Shown here in pieces: positions 1 to 11,175 of a stretch of DNA of 64,000 nt; within the stretch, counting starts at the first letter, position 1; every line of letters begins with the position of its first letter. Position numbers and translations under genes: made by a program. The stretch comes from Amyelois transitella. Lineage: Eukaryota > Arthropoda > Insecta > Lepidoptera > Pyralidae. The stretch covers positions 5,342,501-5,406,500 of the forward strand of contig NC_083532.1 in assembly GCF_032362555.1 (NCBI RefSeq). Direction: 5' to 3'. Under the pieces are notes generated by a model, which did no database searches, was not told the DNA's origin, and was given only the letters and a program-made list of their open reading frames with translations.

Positions 1-443
1 TTATTGTCGTTCTATTAAGAAAAAAAACTAAATGCCATCAAAAACATCCTGTAAAAAAACCAAGTCTCGCAGCTCTCAGTCTTTCTACCGTAAAAAGTTG
101 TGAGATCCATGTAATACCAAGTCGGTTAATCTATTTAGTCTCTACTTAAAGGTCTTACAGATATAAAACTACATCAGTAACATTTGAACTTAATGCTTTC
201 ACGAAACGGGTAAATTGTGATTCAATAAAATCATTACAAAACAAAAATCTTTTGACTCAAAAACGTATGATTATAAATTATTATGGATTTTCCTTCATAT
301 CTTGGTTGACTGGAAGAAATCCCGATCGGGATATGTCCGCTTTTGTACCTACATATTCTTCTAAATCCACTAACTGTTTGTAATATGTTATATTTAAGTA
401 TTTGTATGTGCAATAAAGAGTTAACAAACAAACAAATATAATA
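1..443. other. AT-rich intergenic DNA, no gene seen
   Basis: No convincing exon was found. Positions ~290-425 read, on the minus strand, like a decayed copy of the 'ggctggaagaga...gcaataaag' repeat that is also present at 690-800. Confidence 0.5.
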
Positions 444-671
444 TCTATACTAATATTATAAAGCTGAAGAGTTTGTTTGTTTGAACGCGCTAATCTCAGG
501 AACTACTGGTTCGAATTGAAAAAATATTTTTGTGTTGAATATACCATTTATCGAGGAAGGCTTTAGACTATATAACATCACGCTGCAAACGGTGAAAATT
601 ATTCGTCCTTGACGGCTTCAATGACGCCCAAAATAACTATTCCATGCGGACGAAGTCGCGGGCACAGCTAG
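444..671 (+). mobile_element. Non-autonomous Helitron (Lep1-like), complete
   Basis: The element starts TCTATACTAATATTATAAAG and ends in the GCGGACGAAGTCGCGGGC hairpin followed by CTAG, with A before it and T after it. TC...CTRR inserted between A and T is the Helitron signature. It has no coding capacity. Further copies lie at 2041-3067, 8640-8898, 14628-14865 and in ERGIC-53 introns. Confidence 0.8.
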
Positions 672-689
672 TAATTATATAAAAGTTTA

Positions 690-810
690 TAAAGGTTGGC
701 TGGAAGAGATTGCTTAGCGATAAGTCCGCCTATGCTCAACATATTCATAAAATATGTTACTACTACATATGTATTTTTATGGGCAATAAAGATAATTTGT
801 ATTGTATTGT
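690..810 (+). repeat. LINE/SINE-like 3' tail fragment
   Basis: Contains 'ggctggaagagattgcttag', 'gataagtccgcc' and a terminal 'gcaataaag'. The same words recur at 11833-11945 (minus), 24345-24425 and 60955-61030. It resembles the 3' end of RTE-type insect LINEs, but the family assignment is from memory. Confidence 0.5.
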
Positions 811-981
811 ATATACATGTAAATTGTATAAATGTCCTTAAAATTTTCATTAATCTATTAACACACTTTGCCTATTTTTCTTATTATTTTCATGTCATAC
901 GAAAACTTATTTCAAAGTAACGTAAACACACTTTACAAATACATTCACTACTTAACAAATTATTAAACATCACAACCGCAG

Positions 982-3900
982 CTAGACTAAAAACAATACG
1001 AAAATCAACGACACTATTTCATAATTCGTCATCCATTTCGGTATCCCCTCAGCTGCATTGCACCACTCCCCCGTACAAACGCAGGCATGAAAACGTGCGT
1101 AGAGGGAGATTTGCCTGGACATCGGGAGAAGGGTCGCCATTGGGCTGATGATGCACCCATTCTCCATCTCCTGTGAGAAGAACCGCTTGAAAAGTTCCAT
1201 TAATAACTTGTAATCTGCAACTGTTTCTGGTACAAGTTAAAGTAATTAAGTGCCGTGTGGTTCCCGGCGGCAAAACAAAATAGAGTGATCCACTCCATCT
1301 CTTTCCTATGGCTGTCGTAATGGGCGACTAAGGGAAAGGCATATAAACTTTCGATTCTTTTTTTAGGCTATGTGCTAGCAACCTGTCACTATTTGAATCC
1401 CAACAGATAGACAGAAAGAAAAGACAGAGCCAGCAGTCTTGAAAGACTGACAGGCCACGTTCAGCTGTTAAGCTGAGACTCAAACGAAGACAGCCCATCG
1501 GCTATAAGAATACCAAGTTTATAAGACTATCCCTTAGTCGCCTTTTACGATATCTATGGGAATGAACGCGGAAGACGAGGAACACTAATAATTAGTTCAT
1601 AATGAATTTGGGTCAGGTCAAGAGTACCCGAAACCGACGAGCTTGCATGAAGAAAGTTATGAATGTGGACGAAGCGAAGGAAGTATGCAGTGATCGTGGC
1701 AAGTGGAAAGAGGTAGTCTCTGCCTACCCCTCCGGGAAAGAGGCGTGATTTTATGTATATGTCAAATTTGGGATAACACGACCAGTGCATAAAAGTTAAC
1801 TCACGAGAAAAACATGACAACATTTATTTACACACATGCAATGCCCTCTCGAGCTTAGCCATCCGCTTGCTCGCGAAATGCTTCCCCGTGACGGGTCGCC
1901 GCCTGTTCCGGCATGTCCGCTGCGTGTAGATGCCGGTCAGGTCCACCCAGCGCACAGAGCAGCCGCCCGTGAACCGGCCGAACACAGAGCGCGGCTCGAA
2001 CACGTTTTCGACGGAGCCGGCACTGGAATATATACCTACATCTATACTAATATTATAAAGCTGAAGAGTTTGTTTTGTTTGTTTGTTTGTTTGTTTGTTT
2101 AAACGCGCTAATCTCAGAAACTACTGAACCGATTTGAATAATTCTTTCACTGTTAGGTAGTCTATTTATCGAGGAAGGCTATAGGCTACATTTTATCCCG
2201 GATTTCCTACGGCAAACGTCAAAAATGCAGGTGAAAGTTGAATGAGTCGGCCATCTGCGAGCTTTCCACGCGAACGCTGCGCAAACCAACAAAAATATAG
2301 TAAAACAATGTACTAAAGATGTAAAGTACTCATTTTTTGCCACAAAAAAGTCCGCGAGAGCATATATCTATCTCTTAAGGTTTACTTACAATAACCACTT
2401 TTATGTTCACTTTTTAAGATTATTTTTTCATTATAAACATAAGTTATTTTGAAACCAATTTTCTTTAATTCAGTATTAATCCTTATCCAAATAAATATGT
2501 TTATTACTTTCGGCTTTTCATGTAGACTAAAATTGCCATTTACAGTATATAATTCAGACGAATAGGTTTTGAGATATAGTCGTTATAAGCAATTTGCAGC
2601 GAAACATTTAATACGGCGAACCAGCGTTCTTTCTAATACGCGGGACCGCCTGACACCCTGCATCTTTCGATCGCCCTGCTCTATCCTACTTCCTACATAT
2701 AGATAGGTATCATTCTACTTATAATACTTCCTTTGTATGATTGTCTGTTTTTACCTCTTACCTACTTTTAAACTGATTATGTCTATCTTTTAAGATTGTT
2801 GTTGATTATGAGTATTTACTTAATTGAAAACACAACTGTCTTTGATATCACTTAATTTCAATGAACATCTTAGAAGATTATTACTATTTTAAAGTAAAGT
2901 AACTATACGGTCTCCGTTCCGTCGCGGGTAATGATGTGGGCCAAGTCGTCGCCAAGTCGCAAAACAATTAGCAGCTATAATTGATAAAGCCGAGGAGGAT
3001 GTTTGCAAAAATAAATATGATGCCCAAAATAACTATTCCACGCGGACGAAGTCGCGGGCACAGCTAGTACATACATAAAATCACGCCTCTTTCCCGGAGG
3101 GGTAGGCAGAGACTACCACTTTCCACTTGCCACGATCTCTTCATATTTCCTTCGCTTCATCCACATTCATAACTCTCTTTATGCAGGCTCGGCGGTTTCG
3201 GGTACTTTTGACCTGACCCTTTACCAGGACGTCCTTAATTTGATCAAGATACGTTCGTCTTAGGCACTGGAATATTGTCAGGGTAACAACTTGCCGTGTG
3301 GTTCCCGGCACCATTAGAAAAAAGTATAGGGCCACTTTATCTCTTCAGAATAGGGCCACTCCATCTCTTCCTCATGGATGTCGTAAAAGGCGACTAAGGG
3401 ATATGCTTATAAAGTTGGGATCCTTCTTTTAGGCGACAGGCTAGCAACCTGTCACTATTTGACTCTCAATTCTATCATCAAGCCATAAAGCTGAACGTGG
3501 CTTATCAGTCTTTTCAAGACTCTGTCTACCTCGCAATGGATATGAGACGTAACTATATGTATGTTTATTCATGTCTTTTAAATAAAAACGCGTTCTTGAA
3601 AGACCAAATACTTACACGTCCATAAACCTGCAGTACTTCCTGTACTTGGAGATGTAGGACCTGGCTTTAGGGTCGACGGGCACCAGCGGGATGAAGTCCC
3701 CGGCGAATGCGTCTGCGCAGTTCGAGTCCTGAGGGACCCCGGTAACGGTCAGCCCGCAGACGAAGCACTGATAATTACATACATACACATGGTCACGTCT
3801 ATATCCCTTGCGGGGTACACAGAGCCAACAGTCTTGAATAGACTGATATGCCACATTCAGCTGTTTGGTTTTATGATAGAATTGAGATTCAAATAGTGAC

Positions 3901-6900
3901 AGGTTGCTAGCCCATCGTCTAAAAAAGAATCCCAAGTTTGTTAGCCTATCCCTTAGTCGCGTTTTACGACATCCATGGGAGAGATATGGAGTGATCCTAT
4001 TCTTTTTTGTATTGGTGCTGGAAACCACACGGCATACCACACTGGAAAGTAGGTTGTATATATTAGACCAGATTACGCCCGCGTGAATTTTGCAAAATCT
4101 ATAACAATCAACTAATTTAGCGCCACAAAGAAAGCAACTATTTTTAGCGCCACCTACAAAAAACGACGAATTTATCGTCACCTACAAAAGAGTACAAGGT
4201 TTTCCCAAGTCCCACGAGAACTTTTTCCTTTTCCAGTAATTTTCAGACTCTTAATTTATACTTGTATGTTCGCATTTCTAGATTGATTCAGTAGATAACG
4301 CGTGAAAAAGTAAAATAAAAACAGACGAGCTTACTTCCGCAATTATGATACATACATATTGTCACGTCTATATCCCATGCGGGGTAGACAGAGCCAACAG
4401 TTTTGATAAGACTGATCGGCCACGTTCAGCATTTTGGCTTGACATTTGTTAGCCTATCCCTTAGTCGCCTTTTACGACAGCCATGGGAAAGAGAAGGAGT
4501 GGTCCTATTCTTTTTTTATTGGTGCCGGGAACCACACAGCGCGCATCTATAATATAAGTGCGATATGCCTATATTTATATCGTTCAAATTACCGTGACTT
4601 CCAATAATTTCTTTAATACTAAGTACTTAGTAACAAGATAAAAAGCCCTGACCTTAGAAATGACGCGGGCGTTGGCGTAAGCGTCAAAATTAACGACATG
4701 TGTGAGTTCCGACGTCAACTCCGTGGTGTCAGCCGTGTCGTCTGTGGTCGAATAGGTGCCAGTAATGTCACTAATTTTCCTGAAATATATCTTTTTGCAC
4801 TAACTAACGATTCAAGCAATATTAAAGATCCTAAAAGACTGTGAAAGCCTATTTTTGTTATCTTGATCATTTGTTTTTATTTTATTTATTTTGCCCATAG
4901 CAAGTTTTTTTACTTATTTTATTTAGACTTAAATACATACATACATACATACATAAATCACGCCTCTTTGTTGTCTTCCCCTTTTCTCACTTGCCACGTT
5001 CTCTGCACACTTCCTTCGCTTCATACACATTCATAACTCTCTTCATGCAAGCTCGGCGGTTTCGGGCACTCTTGACCTGACCTTTTGCTAGAACATCTCC
5101 GATTATTAACTTAGATGGAATTATTATGGATTGACTTAGATGGAATTGAGATTTGAGAATTGAATGCATTCCATCACGAGAAACAATTCTTTATTGTAAT
5201 CAAAACAAGTTAGCCTTGAAATCTTCAAAAATTCAAGAGTTAGCGAACATTCTATAATTGTAAGAAATATGGGTATTTTGCGCGTGAAACAGCTAATCTG
5301 TTATACCAAATCTATGGTGTAGTGAGTTACTTTGAAAGATGTGGCCTCTGCCTACCCCGCCGGGAAAGAGGCGTGTATGTACTTAAAAAAAATATCTTCA
5401 ATTGTTCTCAATAGATTCTACCCAAGTCTAGGTGTATCGCAAGAAGTTACCTCAAAAAATTATCTTTAATTCTTCTCGACAGACTCCAATCGTAATCTTC
5501 TGCCAGGTTTCTCATCATCTCTAACATTTGTGGCATTTCCATCTGCTTAACCTTCGATTCCTTACTTTTGCCAATCATCATATCTTCAGTGTCATCTACT
5601 TCGTTCAGTTTCACCTCATTATCTACTCTCGGTAACACTCCGCTGTCTAACTCATAACAGTGATCACACGCAGTGGTTCGTGATCTTTGAATCGAGTAAG
5701 TAAATGATGATGATGGCTCTAATTCTAAATCAGTTGAAACAATAGTCGGTGTTTTTGATGTAAATCTGTTAGGTGATGATCTAGTTGGTAATGATGATCG
5801 AGTAAGAACAGCTAATGATTTTAATGTTGTCGATGAAAATGTTGAATCAATTGAAGTTAGTGTTGGTAGAGATGATCGTGTTGGAGAATTTGATGTTGTA
5901 GATAACTTTGTTGATCGTGATGGTGTTATTGACGGTATGTTCAGAGCGGCATGAATGATGGAAGCTGGCAGTATGTCCGGAGGTTTCACTGATCTCGTTG
6001 GCATAACGTAGGCAGCTTCTGAAAATACATACAAATTCAAAAATTCAAAACGCCACGTTCAGCTTTTTGGCTTGATGATAGAATTGAGATTCAAATAGGA
6101 GGACAGGTTGCTAGCCCATCGCCTAAAAGAAGAATACCAAGTTTATAAGCTTAACCCTTAATCGCCTTTTACGACATCCATGACAACAACAAGTGATTTA
6201 TTTATTTTATAATACATACATACCTACATAAAATAACGCCTCTTTCCCGGAGAGGTATTCAGAGACTACTTCTTTCCACTTGCCACGATCTCTGCACACT
6301 TCCTTTATTTATTTACATTATTTTATAATTATGTTCTGTTTTTTGTAACTGTGTAAGTTTCTGTGCAATAAAGATATTACAAACATACATTTAATTTTAA
6401 AAAAATTACCTGTCTCCTCATACTCATTCCTGGTAGTTGATATCAGACCGCTTCTACGCATTCTGGTGCAGTTCCTGAATACAGAAGTCCTTGAAGGTGT
6501 AGTCATTGTGAACTCTATTAAAAACAGCAGACAGATGAATTTACGACCAGCTTTCTCAAAGTAAACAAGAAATTTTGTAAGACTAAAGCCATGGTTAGTT
6601 AATAAATAAATAAATATATACGAGACAAATTACACTGATTGAGTTAAGCCTCGAAGTTAAGTTCCAGACTTGTGTTACGAGATACTAACTCAACGATACT
6701 ATATTTTAAAAATAAATACTTATATAGATAAACGTCCAAAACCCGGGCCAATCAGAAAAAGTTCTTTTCTCATCACGCCCTGGCCGGGATTCGAACCCGG
6801 GACCTTCGGTGTCACAGACAAGCGTACTACCGCTGCTCCACAGGCCGTCAAACAAATAGTTTGAAGAACATCTGTCCCAAATGAGTTACAGTGAGAAGAC

Positions 6901-7373
6901 AAGATGATTCAAGACTGAATAGTCCTATCAAAACTAGACAAAACACACTAAAATAGTTTTTTTCTCTCACGTCCCCTTGCGGGGTAGACAGAGCTCTCAC
7001 TCTTGTGATAACTGATAGGCCACATTGTGCAATTTGGCTTAATGATTGAATTGAAATAGTGATTTGTTGCTATCCCATCGCCTGAAAGAAGAATCCCAAG
7101 TTTATAAGCCTATCGCTTAGTCGCCTTTTACGTCATTTAAAGTTATTATCATCTTAATCTTTGGGTCATTAAATAAACACATATTGCAATAAATAAAATT
7201 TAAGTTATATCTAATACATAAATTTTCAAAAATGCTACAAGCTACAAACTTACTAAGCACTAATTATTAACCCTACCTTCCTCCTCGAAGCTGTCATCAA
7301 AGTCTTCATCAATATCATAGTGGTGGCAGGCTGTGTCAGCCACCATCACCACGAACCACACCAGCCAGAACAT
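982..7373 (-). CDS. Secreted GPI-anchored Ly6/uPAR-type protein, 490 aa, seven exons
   Basis: Exons in transcript order: 7277-7373, 6410-6514, 5451-6018, 4653-4779, 3616-3767, 1832-2022, 982-1214. All have GT-AG borders (exon 4 has the weak donor gtcagg) and phases agree throughout. The protein starts with a signal peptide (MFWLVWFVVMVADTA). Next come an acidic run (DIDEDFDDSFEEE) and ~190 residues rich in Ser, Thr and Pro. The C-terminal exons carry ten cysteines in Ly6 order: CFVC, DSNC, KYC, GGC, RTC, NGC, then CVCTGEWCNAA, the C-x-C-x4-CN signature. The end, IVSLIFVLFLV, is a typical GPI-signal tail, so an outer-membrane-leaflet location is inferred. Insect Ly6 proteins (sleepless/quiver, boudin, crooked-neck-like groups) act in septate junctions, channel control or signalling; which group this joins cannot be told. 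Known insect Ly6 proteins are usually 120-170 residues, so the ~300-residue N-terminal extension is unusual. Introns hold repeats and a 1-kb Helitron. Confidence 0.8.
1251..1562. repeat. Two family-A repeats fused in inverted orientation
   Basis: Plus-oriented copy at 1251-1411 (starts GTGCCGTGTGGTTCCCGG) runs into a minus-oriented copy at ~1418-1562 (ends 'gccttttacgatatctatgg'). Both halves lie in the last intron of the Ly6 gene. Confidence 0.7.
1608..1757 (+). repeat. Family-B LINE-like tail
   Basis: Encodes a decayed version of the STRNRRACMKRVMNVDEAKE peptide and ends 'gaggcgtgattttatgta'. It lies in the intron between exons 6 and 7 of the Ly6 gene. See 12664-12940 for the longest copy. 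Confidence 0.65.
2041..3067 (+). mobile_element. ~1-kb Helitron in Ly6 intron 5
   Basis: Starts TCTATACTAATATTATAAAG and ends GACGAAGTCGCGGGCACAGCTAG before T. It carries ~800 bp of internal DNA (2250-3010) absent from the ~230-bp copies, with no long ORF. It lies between Ly6 exons 5 and 6. Confidence 0.7.
3072..3262 (-). repeat. Family-B LINE-like tail
   Basis: Reads (minus) from 'cgaacgtatcttgatcaaat' through the MKRVMNVDEAKEI segment to 'gaggcgtgattttatgta'. It abuts the end of the Helitron. Confidence 0.65.
3291..3570 (+). repeat. Family-A SINE-like repeat
   Basis: Starts 'tgccgtgtggttcccggcac' and ends with 'gacgtaactatatgtatgtt'. About 275 bp, with a partial duplication near 3335-3370. 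Confidence 0.7.
3781..4042 (-). repeat. Family-A SINE-like repeat
   Basis: Full-length minus copy starting 14 bp upstream of the acceptor of Ly6 exon 5, so that acceptor's pyrimidine tract and branch region lie next to or inside the repeat's (ATAC)n tail. Confidence 0.7.
4351..4537 (-). repeat. Family-A repeat with internal deletion
   Basis: Has both ends of the family ('gtcacgtctatatcccatgc' and 'gtgccgggaaccacaca') but lacks ~70 bp in the middle. Confidence 0.65.
4930..5105 (-). repeat. Family-B LINE-like tail
   Basis: (ATAC)n tail, a degenerate 'cacgcctctttgttg' and the antisense RNRRACMKRVMNV segment. It lies between exons 4 and 3 of the Ly6 gene. Confidence 0.6.
6598..6849 (-). mobile_element. 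tRNA-derived SINE (family S)
   Basis: On the minus strand a tRNA-like head with a B-box-like GGGTTCGAATCCCGG is followed by a body with 'ttggacgtttatctatataa' and a (TTTA)n tail. It lies in Ly6 intron 1. The A box is damaged ('tggagcagcggtagtacgct'). It is a SINE head rather than a tRNA gene because the same body follows it in every copy. Confidence 0.75.
6965..7135 (-). repeat. Family-A repeat, partial
   Basis: Covers 'cacgtccccttgcggggtag' to 'cgccttttacgtcat'. The 5' GTGCCG hairpin end is missing. Confidence 0.6.
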
Positions 7374-7426
7374 CGAATATGGTTCTATTAAAGTTTCATA
7401 CTACTGGTTTCCAACCTTAGGTTAGA

Positions 7427-7604
7427 ATTCTATTCTATTCTTAGAATAGATTTATTTTCAAAATTGGATACAAGGTATCACTTATTGATGTCACATCACT
7501 TAAATCTAATTATAACTACTACCGCTTCCAAAGCGCAGTGTGTAGAAGAAGCGGCGGAACAAGCTACACTGCAGCATTTTCGCCGGACGTCAATATACTA
7601 ATAT
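7427..7604 (-). mobile_element. SINE family G with (TTCTA)n tail
   Basis: Minus-strand element with 'cgcttccaaagcg', 'gtgacatcaataagtgatac' and a terminal 'aaaataaatctattcta'. It sits ~55 bp upstream of the Ly6 start codon. Other copies are at 15065-15190, 21070-21172, 22078-22166, 24975-25080, 52190-52277 and 54497-54620. Confidence 0.7.
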
Positions 7605-8639
7605 AAGTAGATCTTTTAAATCTAAATCATGGACGAATGCACATTGTCTACATTAAAAGTATTGAAATAATAAGTTTTACGAATGTGAATAAATATATTG
7701 AAATAATAAGTTTTACGAATGTTAAAGTAATAAGAATAAGAGTAGGTACTCGTATTTCGTCAAATGAATAAGGGTAAAATATGTACACACTGTACAAATT
7801 ATGTCAACACGAAGTCAAAAATGCACAAGCAAGGTTGATGAGCTGGAAGATATACCTAAGTAGTTTTATAATCATAAAGCCATACGGCTGGCTCTGTCTA
7901 ACCCGCAACGAATATAGACGTGACTTTGTAGCCGTATCATCGCTCCCACACACTCCCGCTTTACTTATATCATGTCTCTATTGGTTACGAGGTAGACAGA
8001 GCCAACAGTCTCGATCATACTCAACATCCACGTATCGATCTTTTAAACTACACGACAGTATTTGATGCAGTTTTTTTAATAGGAAAATAATAAAGATTGA
8101 AGAGGAAGGTTTATATGTATAAACGCTACCTGTGCGATGCCGGGGCGGGTCGCTAGTAAACATTATACTTATAATAAGTTATGTTGACTATAATAAGCGA
8201 TACCTTGTATCCTATCTTGAAAATAAATCTTTTTAGGTATATCATAGGCTAGCTGCAGGCTGGCCAACTTTTACATTTCAAGATAATTTTTGTTGCATGT
8301 TTTGATTTTTCTTAATTAATAAATATCACTTCATTGATTTAGATCCCAAACGTACGAACTTTAAAATTTTGATTATATTTATAAACTACATTTCAATAAA
8401 TGTCAATTAGTGTCAAAATTTCAGACATTCTGTGCCAAAGAGTAATCGACAGATTCCTATGTAAAAGACATATTGATATAGCATTCATACCTTAACAAGA
8501 GTTTTCATTTTTGTCCTCTTTGTAATACATTCATTTATCACGTCTTTATGCCTTGCGGGGTAGGTAGGCCCAACCAGTCTTGAAAAGAATGAAAGGCCAC
8601 TATGAGCTGTGACGGACAAAATTTGACAATTAATAAATT

Positions 8640-8898
8640 AATATTATAAAACTGAAGAATTTGTTTGTTTGTTTGTTTGTTTGAACGCGCTAATCTAAGG
8701 AACTACTGGTTAGAATTTAAATGTTCTTTTTGTGTTGAACAGACCATTTATCGAGTAAGGCTTTAGGCTAAATAACATCACGCTGCAACTATTAGGAGCG
8801 AAGAAATAATGGAAATTGTGAAAAAAACGCATCCTTGGGGGCTTCAAAGATGCCCAAAATAACTAAGTATACGCGGACGAAGTCGCAGGCACAGCTAG
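8640..8898 (+). mobile_element. Non-autonomous Helitron, decayed 5' end
   Basis: 'taatattataaaactgaaga' at the left and 'cggacgaagtcgcaggcaca' + GCTAG before T at the right. Confidence 0.7.
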
Positions 8899-8914
8899 TT
8901 AATAATTAATTGAA

Positions 8915-9040
8915 TTATGATGAATGTGGATGAAGCGAAGGAAATATGCAGAGATCGTGGCAAGTGGAAAGAGGTAGTCTCTGCCTACCCCTCCGGGAAA
9001 GAGGCGTGATTTTATGTATGTATGTATGTATGTATGTATT
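8915..9040 (+). repeat. Family-B LINE-like tail, 5' truncated
   Basis: Only the NVDEAKEICRDRGKWKEVVS end plus the (TATG)n tail remain. It directly follows the Helitron. Confidence 0.65.
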
Positions 9041-9090
9041 GAAAATCTTAAGCAGATTTAATCTAAAAGTAATCTTGAACCCCCACTCAC

Positions 9091-9182
9091 CTGCCCACGC
9101 CCTCCCGCGGTTTCCAAGATGGCCGCCGCCCACCTGTTGCCCCGGGGTCGCCATTGGCTGTGTGTACCTCGCTATGTGCCCG
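9091..9182 (-). other. Candidate GC-rich exon, possibly 5' UTR of the Ly6 gene
   Basis: On the minus strand 'taagtttcag' precedes a 92-bp GC- and CpG-rich block that ends at a strong donor (GGGCAG|gtgagtgggg). It contains an ATG with an open frame to the donor and the YY1/Pho-like word CAAGATGG (plus strand). It lies 1.7 kb upstream of the Ly6 start codon, whose exon has a possible acceptor ('actttaatag', ~7387). That it joins this gene is inference only. Confidence 0.3.
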
Positions 9183-10138
9183 CTGAAACTTATTTAGGAG
9201 GCTTTGGGAAAATCGATTGTGTTATGTACTAAGAGACGGCTTTGATTCTATAGCTGTGAGAGTAGACTGGATAAGTTTTACGGTGTAGACATGTTCTAGA
9301 TACTTGAAGTTAGAGGGTACTGAAAATTCAATGTAATATTAACATCGTAAGATTAATTGAATTGAAGAGACCGTTCCTTGACCTTGCTGTTTTTATGTAT
9401 ATAGGTGTGTATTTTTACATACATACATACATATGGTCATGGCTATATCCCTTACGGGGTAGACAAAGCCATCAGTCTTCAAAAGCCTGAATGGTAGGTA
9501 TGTATTTTCAAAAAGATTTAATGAACTTTATTTTATAAAACTGTTATATCAAACCACTGAATTTAAGTAAGTAACAATTTGACAAGGATTTTGTTTTAAA
9601 AAAAGCATTTGAATCTTTTAGTACATAACATACAGCCCAAGACTTATGTATAGGTACTTTTCCATACATACATATACATATATACAATGACGTCCACATA
9701 CCTCACGGAGCCAGCAGTCTTGAAAAGAATCAATTGTTGTATTGTGTAGGTTTAACTTTTACTGTTTGACATCATTCGAAATTAAATTTTCTCTTATTCC
9801 TTATTATTCTCTGATTGCAAAATTATTTTGAAGCATTTTCGTAGGCATTTCGTAGGCCGTAGCATTTCGTAGAAGTCAGCTACGAGATCGTAGCAACGAT
9901 ACGCATGCTGCTGTTCTGCTAAACAAATACTCTCACTACTATAAATGTATAAAAAAAACATACTTACTGAATTAAATATTTAAATTTTTGAAATAAAATG
10001 CAGTAGTATTTTATATTTCAGCGGGCGAACTTGACCTGGTAAGATCTAAACTTGTGTTACTAAAGGAATGACTGAATACTACTAATTAACATTTGATTTG
10101 AAAAAGCATTAATTTAAAATTGATTTGAAAAATTCCAT

Positions 10139-10398
10139 CTAGTTTCCGGCACCAATACAAAAAAAAAGAACCACTCCATCTGTTACCCATGGATGTCGTA
10201 AAATGCGACTAATAAATAGTCTTACAAACTTGGGATTCTTTTTTAGGCGACGGACTGGCAACCTCTCACTTTATATGAATTTCAATTCTATCATCAATCC
10301 AAAAAGCTAAACGAAGCCATATCAGTTTTTTCATATCAGTTTTTTCAAGACTGTTGGCTCTGTCTTCCCCACAAGGGATAAAGACGTGATTATATGAA
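10139..10398 (+). repeat. Family-A SINE-like repeat
   Basis: Starts 'ttccggcaccaatac' and ends 'aaagacgtgattatatgaat'. 'atcagttttttca' is duplicated near 10320-10340. A minus fragment (10435-10506) follows. Confidence 0.65.
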
Positions 10399-10639
10399 TG
10401 AATTAATGAACACACCCAGCCTACCCCTTAGTTGCCTTTTACGGGATCCATGTGAATACAATTGAGTGGTCCTATTTGTTTTTATTGGCGCCGGGAACCA
10501 CACGGCATTAATTATAAGGATGTAGGTATGTATATATTATACATTGGTGTTGCCATTTGCCAGAGCCCCCATCTGTCATCGCCCCCCAGCTCAGGACTAT
10601 AACTTACATCATAACTGTGATACACTTTACTTGATTAAG

Positions 10640-10992
10640 TGAAGTGTTCGAGGGCTCAGGATTTAGAAGCTTATTTATATCTAGGAATTTTCAAATTAGT
10701 TTTATTTTTAGTAAACAAATTTTGATAAACAAAACTAATTCAATAGTGTAAATTATACATACATACAAACATATAATCACGGCTATATCCCTTGCGGGGT
10801 AGACAGAGTCAACAGTCGTCAAAAGGCCACGTTCAGCTGTTTGGTTTTATGATAGAATTGAAATTCAAATAGTGACAGGTTGCTAGCCCATCGCCTAAAA
10901 GAAGAATCCCAAGTATATAAGCCTTTCCCTAAATCGCCTTTAACGTTATCTATTACGTAAGCTTCTAAACCCTGAGCCCTCAAACACTCATC
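10640..10992. repeat. Inverted repeat flanking a family-A copy
   Basis: The ~34-bp arm near 10641-10674 (core 'gagggctcaggatttagaag') recurs inverted at 10960-10992 (core 'cttctaaaccctgagccctc'). Between the arms is a minus family-A copy (10765-10950). Confidence 0.6.
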
Positions 10993-11039
10993 CCAAGTAT
11001 ATAAGCCTTTCCCTAAATCCTTTAACGTAATCTATTACG

Positions 11040-11175
11040 TTATAGGCGACTAAGGGAAAGGCTTATATTATTGGGATTTTTCTTTTAGGCGATGGGCTAG
11101 CAACCTGTCTCTAATTCAATCTCAATTCCATCAGCTGAACGTTGTCTTTTCTAGACTGCTGGCTCTGCCTATACC
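11040..11175 (+). repeat. Family-A fragment, head to head with the previous copy
   Basis: 'ataggcgactaagggaaagg' onward. Together with 10765-10950 and a short repeat of 'cccaagtatataagccttt' at 10994, the cluster is palindromic. Confidence 0.6.
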
